DNA from: an uncultured Anaerolineales bacterium | GTDB lineage: Bacteria; Chloroflexota; Anaerolineae; Anaerolineales; Villigracilaceae | Length of the DNA stretch: 5,346 nt | Reading direction: 5' to 3' | Assembly (NCBI GenBank): GCA_937928015.1 | Contig: CALFXA010000136.1 | Coordinates: 1-5,346 of the forward strand | Shown: positions 1 to 4,974 of the stretch, in pieces | Position numbering within the stretch: position 1 is the stretch's first letter | Layout: every line of letters begins with the position of its first letter | Made by a program: the position numbers and the translations under genes | The notes under the pieces: generated by a model | Told to the model about the DNA's origin: nothing | Database searches by the model: none | Seen by the model: the letters and a program-made list of their open reading frames with translations, nothing else

Positions 1-1
1 G

Positions 2-601
2 GATGTCTTCTTCTCGAACCGTTTCCTGCTGCAACGTCCGCTGTTGAAGGCCATCCTGTCCGAGCAGCCGACCGTGCTGCTGATCGACGAGATCGACCGC
101 GCCGACGCCGAGTTCGAGGCCTTCCTGCTCGAAGTGCTGAGCGACTTCCAGGTCTCGGTGCCCGAACTAGGGACGCTCTCGGCAAAGCACAAGCCGTTCG
201 TCATCTTGACCTCCAATAACACCCGCGAATTGTCCGAGGCACTCAAACGCCGCTGTCTGTACCTTTTTATCGACTATCCCGACCTGCAGGAGGAATTGGC
301 CGTGGTGCGGCTCAAGGTCCCAGACCTGAACCCGAAGTTGGCTCAACAGGCCGTGGAGTTCGTCCAGCGCCTGCGCAAGGCCGACATGCGTAAGTCCCCG
401 TCCATCAGCGAGACGCTGGACTGGGCCAATGCACTCGTGGCATTGAACGCCTCGAATTTAGATAAGGATGTTTTGGAAGATACGCTCTCCGTGTTGCTCA
501 AGCACGAGGCCGACCTGCAAAAGGCCAGGCGGCAGATCGTCAATCCGCCGCAGCCCAAACAGCGTCCCACGGATGATTTCGGCAGGTTCTCTGGAAATTA
601 A
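2..601 (+). CDS. MoxR-family AAA+ ATPase, C-terminal part (5' end outside window)
   Basis: The frame is open from base 2, so about 199 C-terminal residues are visible and the N-terminus with Walker A lies upstream. Visible AAA+ landmarks, in order, are Walker B (VLLIDEIDRAD, with Asp-Glu codons at 86-91), sensor 1 (FVILTSNNTREL, about 200-235), and the paired arginines of ALKRRC at 248-253, a likely arginine finger. The KSPSISETLDWA segment near 395-425 is typical of the CoxD-like MoxR branch. MoxR ATPases of this branch work with a VWA partner as ATP-driven chaperones that insert cofactors into, or activate, metalloenzymes such as CO dehydrogenase (CoxD/CoxE) or nitric oxide reductase (NorQ/NorD). 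The next gene, 50 bases downstream on the same strand, encodes exactly such a VWA protein. The client enzyme is not in the window. The TTG at 44 is internal to the conserved domain and is not the true start. The family call is firm; the client is unknown. Confidence 0.93.
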   Translation, partial: DVFFSNRFLLQRPLLKAILSEQPTVLLIDEIDRADAEFEAFLLEVLSDFQVSVPELGTLSAKHKPFVILTSNNTRELSEALKRRCLYLFIDYPDLQEELAVVRLKVPDLNPKLAQQAVEFVQRLRKADMRKSPSISETLDWANALVALNASNLDKDVLEDTLSVLLKHEADLQKARRQIVNPPQPKQRPTDDFGRFSGN

Positions 602-607
602 TGGTTA

Positions 608-638
608 TGTAGGGGCGACCCGACGGGTCGCCCCTACA
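608..638. repeat. Intergenic perfect palindrome (14-bp stem, 3-nt loop)
   Basis: The left arm is TGTAGGGGCGACCC at 608-621, the loop is GAC at 622-624, and the right arm at 625-638 is its exact reverse complement. It fills most of the gap between the MoxR and VWA genes. No T-run follows it, so it is unlikely to be a strong intrinsic terminator. Palindromes with a TAGGGGCGACCC-like core are, to my recollection, dispersed between genes in many Chloroflexota and some other genomes, which suggests a REP-like repeat; its copy number here cannot be seen. In mRNA it would form a very stable hairpin directly 5' of the VWA ribosome binding site, and could insulate the two genes, stabilise message or tune translation. 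Confidence 0.85.
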
Positions 639-642
639 AGGA
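638..642 (+). promoter_or_regulatory. Shine-Dalgarno of the VWA gene, abutting the hairpin
   Basis: AAGGA lies 9 bases before the ATG at 652, supporting that start. Its first base is also the last base of the right arm of the 608-638 hairpin, so hairpin and ribosome site are in direct contact. Confidence 0.65.
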
Positions 643-651
643 ACGCATTTT

Positions 652-2028
652 ATGGAATCCCGCATTTTACAGTTGATCGCCGCCTTGCGCGCCAGCGGGG
701 TGCGCGTCTCGTTGGCGGAATCGGCCGAGGCCTTTTCCGCCGTGGACCTGTTGGGGATTCAAGATCGTGAGCAATTCCGCCTCTCGCTGCGGGCCACGCT
801 CGTCAAGGATGTGAAGGACCTGCCCACCTTCGACAAGCTGTTCCCGCTGTTCTTCGGCTCGGGCCAGCCGCCGTCGATGGGCGGGAATCCGTTTGAGGAG
901 TTGACGCCCGAGGAGATTCAGATGCTGGCCGAGGCGCTGCGGCAGTTGGCCGAGAATCTCCGTCAGCGGATGGAACGCCTGATGAACGGCGAGCCGCTTA
1001 CGAGGTCCGAGCTGGAATCGCTGGCGCAACTGGTCGGCCTGAATCAGGCCGACAGCCTCGACTATCAAAACTGGATGACCCAGCGCATGATGCGCGCACT
1101 GGCTTTCCCCGAGGTCCAGAAGGCGCTGCAAGAGTTGATGGAACAACTCCAACAAATGGGGATGAACCGCGAACGCGTCGAGCAAATTCGCGAGATGGTG
1201 CAACAAAACATGCAGGGCATGCAGGAGCAGTTGCGCCAGTTCGCGGGCGAACGCATCGCCGAGAACCTGAGCGAACGCCCGCGCGGAGAGGATGTCGACA
1301 GCCTGATGAACCGCCCCTTTCAGGCGCTCTCGGATGCGGACAAGAAGGTCTTGCAGCGTGAGGTCAAACGGCTGGCGGCCGCGCTGCGCACCCGCATCGC
1401 CCTGCGCCAGAAGCGGATGAAGAGCGGCCAGCTCGACCCGAAGGCCACCATCCGCGCCAACCTGAAATATCACGGCGTGCCCATCGAGATCCGCCACCGT
1501 GACCGCGTCCGCAAGCCGAAGATCGTGGTCATTTGTGACGTCAGCACGTCGATGCGATTCTGCTCCGAGTTGATGCTGAGTTTCCTGTTCGCCCTGCAGG
1601 GACAGGTGCACAAGACCCACGCCTTTGCCTTCATCGACCACCTCGAATCGATCTCGGAGGATTTCCACGGCGCGGACGCCGACGAAGCCATCCAATCCGT
1701 GCTGTGGCGTATGCCCAGTGGACATTACAACACCGACCTGGGCTGGTCGCTCAACGATTTTCAAAGTGAGTATATGGATACGCTCAACAGCAGCACCACG
1801 CTAATCCTGGTCGGCGACGGCCGCAATAATTACAACGACCCGCGGCTCGACATCTTCTCCGCCATGACGCGCCGCGCCGTGCGGACCATCTGGCTGAATC
1901 CCGAACCGCCCGTCGCGTGGCACGGCGACAGCGATATGCCCAAATATGCGCCACTATGCAGCAACGTATTGAAGGTCAGTAATTTAAAAGAACTGGCGCA
2001 GGCCGTGGACACTTTGATGACGGGATAA
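652..2028 (+). CDS. CoxE-like von Willebrand factor A (VWA) domain protein
   Basis: This 458-residue protein has an N-terminal helical part (about 1-135), a long polar Gln/Met/Glu-rich helical stretch (about 140-215) likely to form a coiled coil, and a C-terminal VWA domain (about 285-458). The metal-ion-dependent adhesion site is intact: Asp296-x-Ser298-x-Ser300 (CDVSTSM), a candidate Thr361 in HYNTDLG, and Asp389 in ILVGDGRNNYNDP. The last motif is characteristic of the CoxE family (PF05762). No signal peptide or membrane segment is visible, so it should be cytoplasmic. With the MoxR ATPase encoded just upstream on the same strand, it is the probable substrate-recruiting partner in an ATP-driven maturation module, as CoxE is for CoxD. 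The ATG at 652 is supported by AAGGA 9 bases upstream and by the family-typical N-terminus beginning at once. The client protein is not shown by the window. Confidence 0.93.
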   Translation: MESRILQLIAALRASGVRVSLAESAEAFSAVDLLGIQDREQFRLSLRATLVKDVKDLPTFDKLFPLFFGSGQPPSMGGNPFEELTPEEIQMLAEALRQLAENLRQRMERLMNGEPLTRSELESLAQLVGLNQADSLDYQNWMTQRMMRALAFPEVQKALQELMEQLQQMGMNRERVEQIREMVQQNMQGMQEQLRQFAGERIAENLSERPRGEDVDSLMNRPFQALSDADKKVLQREVKRLAAALRTRIALRQKRMKSGQLDPKATIRANLKYHGVPIEIRHRDRVRKPKIVVICDVSTSMRFCSELMLSFLFALQGQVHKTHAFAFIDHLESISEDFHGADADEAIQSVLWRMPSGHYNTDLGWSLNDFQSEYMDTLNSSTTLILVGDGRNNYNDPRLDIFSAMTRRAVRTIWLNPEPPVAWHGDSDMPKYAPLCSNVLKVSNLKELAQAVDTLMTG

Positions 2029-2069
2029 CAAAAAAAGACGGCAGCTTAAGCTGCCGTCTTTTTTTGTTA
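2026..2069. terminator. Bidirectional intrinsic terminator, 44-base perfect palindrome
   Basis: The 44 bases are fully self-complementary, centred between 2047 and 2048. Each arm has an A7 (2030-2036) or T7 (2059-2065) tract flanking the GC-rich stem GACGGCAGC, with a short TTAA turn. Read from either strand it is a hairpin followed by seven U, so it can stop both the MoxR-VWA transcript and the converging PilZ transcript. The palindrome begins with the TAA stop codon of the VWA gene (2026-2028) and ends 10 bases before the PilZ stop codon. Confidence 0.93.
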
Positions 2070-2079
2070 TTTTGCATTC

Positions 2080-2436
2080 CTACCATCTGCTCTCGGCCCC
2101 GTAACGATCATACATACGCTGGAAGATCATCGAGTCGTCGTAAGACAGGCTCCCTACCTCGAAACCGACGTTGTACAGGTTGGGTTCGAGCTTATCCTCC
2201 GCGCACCAACGGCTGCGGCCCGTGAAGATGAGATAACTCTTGCTGGCTACATCCTGAGTCAGGTCCACGCGTAGTTTGTAGTTCGCGTTGATCGGCAGGG
2301 GCCTGTCGCTGTCCAGGCGGAAACCTGCGGGACTGATATCCGTCAAATGACCGACGAATTGCAGGGTGTTGGCATCGATCACCTGCATATAGTAAATGAA
2401 GCGGCGTCTCTGTTGTCTGCGGCGGTCCGTTTCCAT
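2080..2436 (-). CDS. Small PilZ-domain protein (putative c-di-GMP receptor)
   Basis: This 118-residue, single-domain protein has both PilZ signatures. An arginine-rich N-terminus (RRRQQRRR, residues 5-12) supplies the RxxxR motif, and DISPAG (33-38) matches (D/N)xSxxG. Together these normally wrap c-di-GMP in the PilZ family (PF07238). A beta-rich remainder with GRSRW (73-77) and NVGFEV (89-94) fits the barrel. No signal peptide or membrane segment is seen. The frame stays open upstream to 2646, but I chose the ATG at 2436 because GGAAGGAG sits 7 bases before it, the PilZ motif starts at once, and the upstream part overlaps the mutase gene end and a terminator. It probably has its own promoter and is not co-transcribed with the mutase. 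c-di-GMP binding is inferred from the motifs; the output target is unknown. Confidence 0.9.
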   Translation of the reverse strand: METDRRRQQRRRFIYYMQVIDANTLQFVGHLTDISPAGFRLDSDRPLPINANYKLRVDLTQDVASKSYLIFTGRSRWCAEDKLEPNLYNVGFEVGSLSYDDSMIFQRMYDRYGAESRW

Positions 2437-2443
2437 GAGAATG

Positions 2444-2451
2444 CTCCTTCC
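2444..2451 (-). promoter_or_regulatory. Strong Shine-Dalgarno fixing the PilZ start
   Basis: The minus strand reads GGAAGGAG, 7 bases before the ATG at 2436. It decides for the 118-residue product over the 188-residue open frame beginning at 2646. Confidence 0.85.
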
Positions 2452-2510
2452 AATAAAGTGTGCCTGGGCTGCATTCACGGGACGATGAGGCGTGTAGTTT
2501 ATATGGACAT

Positions 2511-2538
2511 AGTATATATATTTTCTGGACAATTTCAA
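2511..2538 (-). promoter_or_regulatory. Sigma-70-type promoter for the PilZ gene
   Basis: On the minus strand TTGAAA (2538-2533, five of six bases of TTGACA) is separated by 16 bases from TATACT (2516-2511, five of six of TATAAT). The spacer is AT-rich. Transcription should begin near 2504, giving a leader of about 68 bases before the PilZ ATG. The promoter lies downstream of the mutase terminator, so PilZ can be expressed independently. Confidence 0.65.
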
Positions 2539-2563
2539 TGGGAATTTTGGTACATTTGCAAGC

Positions 2564-2587
2564 AAAAGACGGCCTTTCGGCCGTCTT
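2564..2587 (-). terminator. Intrinsic terminator of the mutase gene
   Basis: A 9-bp perfect stem (AAGACGGCC at 2566-2574 paired with 2579-2587) closes a 4-base loop that reads GAAA in the minus-strand RNA. On that strand it begins 7 bases past the mutase stop codon and is followed by a short T-run (TTTTGC), so termination may be incomplete. The stem shares the AAGACGGC element with the terminator at 2026-2069. Confidence 0.75.
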
Positions 2588-2594
2588 GTTTTGT

Positions 2595-4277
2595 CTAAAA
2601 CCCTTCCGCCACGTACTCGCCCCACACGCCTCTCAGTGTGTTGCAAATCTCGCCGAGGGTGATGTCATGCTCCACGCATTCGATGAAGAGCGGCATCAGG
2701 TTGTCAGTGCCTTTGGCCGCATCCACCAGCCTGACAAGCAGCCGTTCCACCGTTTCCCGATTCCGCGATTCCCGCAACGCCTTCAGGCGCGCCCGCTGAC
2801 CCACCTCGATGGACGGGTCCACCTTGAGACGTTCGAGCGTCATCTCTTCCTGGACCTGGAACTGGTTGACGCCCACTACGATCTGTTCTTTCTTTTCGAT
2901 GGCCTGCTGGGCGGCGTACGCGGCGTTTTGAATTTCATTCTGCATGTAGCCGCGCTCGATGGACGGCAAAGCGCCACCCATCTCGTCGATCCTGGCGATG
3001 TAATCAAGCGCGCCTCTTTCGATCTCGTCGGTCAACTGCTCGATCAGATACGAGCCCGCCAGCGGATCGATGGAGTCCGCCACGCCCGATTCGTAGGCAA
3101 TGATCTGCTGGGTGCGCAACGCCACACGCACGGATTTCTGCGTGGGCAGCCAGAGGGCCTCGTCCATGCTGTTGGTGTGCAGGGACTGGGTCCCACCGAG
3201 GACAGCAGACAGGGCTTGCAGGGTCACGCGCACCACATTGTTCTCAGGCTGCTGGGCGGTCAGCGTGGAGCCAGCCGTCTGCGTGTGGAATCGCAACTGC
3301 CACGAGGACGGCTTCTGCGCCTTGAAGCGTTCGCGCATGATCTTCGCCCACATGCGGCGCGCGGCGCGGAACTTGGCTACTTCTTCGAGCAGGTTGTTGT
3401 GGGCGTTGAAGAAAAACGACAACTGGCCCGCGAAATCGTCCACGTTGAGACCCGCCTTGAGGGCGGCTTCCACGTAGGCCATGCCGTTCGCCAGCGTGAA
3501 GGCCACTTCCTGCACGGCGGTCGATCCCGCCTCGCGGATGTGGTACCCCGAGATGGAAATGGTGTTCCAGTACGGGACTTCCTTCGAGCAGAACTGGAAG
3601 ATGTCGGTGATCAGGCGCATGGACGGCGCAGGCGGGAAGATATAGGTGCCGCGTGCAACATATTCCTTGAGGATGTCATTCTGGATAGTGCCGCGCAGTT
3701 GGCGCATGTCCGCGCCCTGACGCTTGGCGACGGCGATGTACATGGCCAGCAGCACACCCGCGGGAGCGTTGATGGTCATCGAGGTGGAGACTTTGTCGAG
3801 GGGAATCTGATCGAATAGCTGTTCCATATCGCGGATGGACGAGATCGACACCCCGACCTTGCCCACCTCCCCCGCTGCAATGGGATCATCGGCATCGTAG
3901 CCGATCTGCGTCGGCAGGTCGAACGCCACCGACAGGCCCGTCTGTCCCTGTTCGAGCAGGTAGCGATAACGCTTGTTGGATTCCTCCGCTGTCGAGAAGC
4001 CCGCATACTGACGCATGGTCCAGAAGCGGGAGCGGTACATGGTCGGCTGGACGCCGCGCGTAAACGGATATTCGCCAGGGAAGCCTAGTTTCTCTAAATA
4101 TACTTCTTCCGCGCTGAGCGGAGCCGTAGGCGCAGTCGAAGCGGCGTCAGGCATCGCCACACGCGGAACCTCGATCCCCGCCGAGGTCTCGAAGCGCGGC
4201 CTGCGCTCGGAGAATTTATCCAGCGATTTCTTGAGGGTCGTTTCCTGCCACTTTTGGAATGAGTCTTTGAGGGTCAT
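2595..4277 (-). CDS. mcmA: Methylmalonyl-CoA mutase large (catalytic) subunit, B12-domain-free form
   Basis: This protein catalyses the adenosylcobalamin-dependent interconversion of (R)-methylmalonyl-CoA and succinyl-CoA, in propionate, odd-chain fatty acid and branched amino acid metabolism. It has 560 residues and covers only the TIM-barrel substrate domain; the C-terminal cobalamin domain with DxHxxG is missing, as in split archaeal-type mutases that use a separate small subunit. Against the Propionibacterium shermanii enzyme (recalled sequence), Tyr91 matches Tyr89, Arg209 matches Arg207, and Tyr245-His246 match Tyr243-His244, with identical spacing. The Tyr/Arg pair favours methylmalonyl-CoA; isobutyryl- and 2-hydroxyisobutyryl-CoA mutases carry other residues there, notably Gln for Arg207. 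Gln285 stands where that enzyme has Arg283. The ATG at 4277 has AAGGA 7 bases upstream. It appears monocistronic, with a terminator downstream and a divergent sigma factor gene upstream. The small subunit and the MeaB/ArgK chaperone are not in the window. Confidence 0.95.
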   Translation of the reverse strand: MTLKDSFQKWQETTLKKSLDKFSERRPRFETSAGIEVPRVAMPDAASTAPTAPLSAEEVYLEKLGFPGEYPFTRGVQPTMYRSRFWTMRQYAGFSTAEESNKRYRYLLEQGQTGLSVAFDLPTQIGYDADDPIAAGEVGKVGVSISSIRDMEQLFDQIPLDKVSTSMTINAPAGVLLAMYIAVAKRQGADMRQLRGTIQNDILKEYVARGTYIFPPAPSMRLITDIFQFCSKEVPYWNTISISGYHIREAGSTAVQEVAFTLANGMAYVEAALKAGLNVDDFAGQLSFFFNAHNNLLEEVAKFRAARRMWAKIMRERFKAQKPSSWQLRFHTQTAGSTLTAQQPENNVVRVTLQALSAVLGGTQSLHTNSMDEALWLPTQKSVRVALRTQQIIAYESGVADSIDPLAGSYLIEQLTDEIERGALDYIARIDEMGGALPSIERGYMQNEIQNAAYAAQQAIEKKEQIVVGVNQFQVQEEMTLERLKVDPSIEVGQRARLKALRESRNRETVERLLVRLVDAAKGTDNLMPLFIECVEHDITLGEICNTLRGVWGEYVAEGF

Positions 4278-4284
4278 GTTAAAT

Positions 4285-4289
4285 TCCTT
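4285..4289 (-). promoter_or_regulatory. Shine-Dalgarno of the mutase gene
   Basis: The minus strand reads AAGGA, 7 bases before the ATG at 4277. This supports that start over any downstream ATG. Confidence 0.75.
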
Positions 4290-4314
4290 TACAACATTTC
4301 ATCACAACGAGCCA

Positions 4315-4320
4315 AGTATA
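4315..4320 (-). promoter_or_regulatory. Candidate -10 box of the mutase promoter
   Basis: The minus strand reads TATACT (five of six of TATAAT) at 4320-4315, predicting a start near 4308 and a leader of about 31 bases that contains the ribosome site. No good -35 hexamer is found 16-18 bases upstream, so the promoter may need an activator; the palindrome at 4365-4380 is suitably placed. Confidence 0.45.
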
Positions 4321-4364
4321 CCGTCCAGTCTCTTAATCAGGACGGGATAAGCGGCCTGTTTTCT

Positions 4365-4380
4365 TGTGAATTTCATCACG
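4365..4380. promoter_or_regulatory. CRP/FNR-family-like operator between divergent promoters
   Basis: TGTGA-N6-TCACG matches nine of ten specified bases of the CRP consensus TGTGA-N6-TCACA. Its centre (4372.5) is about 64 bases upstream of the predicted start of both the sigma gene (near 4436) and the mutase gene (near 4308), close to the -61.5 position typical of CRP class I activation. The 10-base segment ATTTCATCAC within it (4370-4379) recurs exactly at 4296-4305, next to the predicted mutase start, where the other half site is degenerate. The regulator is inferred from the motif only. Confidence 0.4.
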
Positions 4381-4423
4381 GAATGAATAAACCAGGATAT
4401 GTAATACTTTTCTCTTCGACTCG

Positions 4424-4429
4424 TATAAT
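4424..4429 (+). promoter_or_regulatory. -10 box of the sigma factor gene, implying a leaderless transcript
   Basis: A perfect TATAAT ends 8 bases before the ATG at 4438, so transcription should begin at about 4436-4438, on or next to the start codon. No clear TTGACA-like -35 is found 16-18 bases upstream (GTAATA-like sequence there), which fits activation from the 4365-4380 site. No Shine-Dalgarno precedes the ATG. Confidence 0.55.
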
Positions 4430-4437
4430 TCCGTGAA

Positions 4438-4974
4438 ATGTCATCCCTATTCAACGCATCCGCTTGGTTTTCGGCCTCTGCAACAGAAGCAGATTTTGAA
4501 CGGCTGTATCACACAGAGCAGCCGCGTATCTACAATTTTTTTCGCTACCGTTTTGGCGATGGCCCGATTGCCGAAGACTTGACTTCTGAAACTTTTGAGA
4601 AAGCCTGGAAACACCGAGGGAAATATAAACGCGACCTGAGTGCCTTCTCCACTTGGTTATTCACGATTGCGCGGCGGGTGTCCATTGATCATCTCCGCAA
4701 ACAGCATCCAGAAGTTTCATTGGACGAGACCCGAGAATTCTTAACAGACGCTGTAAACATGGAAGATTTGGCACAGCGAGATGCTGATTTTCAGCATTTG
4801 TCTCACCTCCTTGCCCATCTTGCAGACCGTGAGCGGGAATTGGTCGCTCTCAAGTATGGTGCCAGCCTCACAAATCGTACCATTGCGGGTCTTACTGGAT
4901 TGAGCGAATCAAACGTAGCTGTCATCCTGCATCGGGTCTTGCAATCCTTAAAAAATGAATGGGAGAACTCATGA
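4438..4974 (+). CDS. ECF-type (group 4) RNA polymerase sigma-70 family factor
   Basis: This 178-residue protein has the two-domain layout of ECF sigma factors. Region 2 covers about residues 20-88: FERLYHTEQPRIYNFF; AEDLTSETFEKAWKH (region 2.2, core polymerase binding); and SAFSTWLFTIARRVSIDHLRK (regions 2.3-2.4, -10 recognition). An acidic linker follows (about 93-115). Region 4 covers about 117-172, with the helix-turn-helix TNRTIAGLTGLSESNVAVILHR for -35 recognition. The ATG at 4438 is the only sensible start: the same frame has a stop (TAA, 4426-4428) just upstream and region 2 begins near residue 20. It overlaps the next gene by ATGA, indicating translational coupling with a probable anti-sigma factor. 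Sampled lines are about 47-48% GC, well below the mutase and VWA genes. The ECF subgroup and target regulon are not determinable here. Confidence 0.93.
   Translation: MSSLFNASAWFSASATEADFERLYHTEQPRIYNFFRYRFGDGPIAEDLTSETFEKAWKHRGKYKRDLSAFSTWLFTIARRVSIDHLRKQHPEVSLDETREFLTDAVNMEDLAQRDADFQHLSHLLAHLADRERELVALKYGASLTNRTIAGLTGLSESNVAVILHRVLQSLKNEWENS

Noticed and set aside
608..638. Intrinsic terminator between the MoxR and VWA genes
   Set aside because: The stem is strong but no U-tract follows, and the two genes form a known functional pair, so read-through is more likely.
468..770. Plus-strand open frame bridging the MoxR and VWA genes
   Set aside because: It is out of frame with both conserved genes, runs through the hairpin, and its translation is Arg/Pro-rich without motifs.
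667..1764. Long minus-strand open frame (365 codons) opposite the VWA gene
   Set aside because: It is antisense to a clearly conserved CoxE-like gene in GC-rich sequence. The translation is His/Leu/Arg-rich with no recognisable motif, as expected of a shadow frame.
2437..2646. N-terminal extension of the PilZ protein to 188 residues
   Set aside because: It would overlap the mutase stop and the terminator and resembles no domain. The promoter at 2511-2538 and the GGAAGGAG before 2436 support the shorter protein.
2460..3818. Long plus-strand open frame (452 codons) opposite the mutase gene
   Set aside because: It lies almost wholly antisense to the mutase, whose active-site residues are all in place. 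The product is low-complexity, rich in His, Arg and Leu, with no family resemblance.
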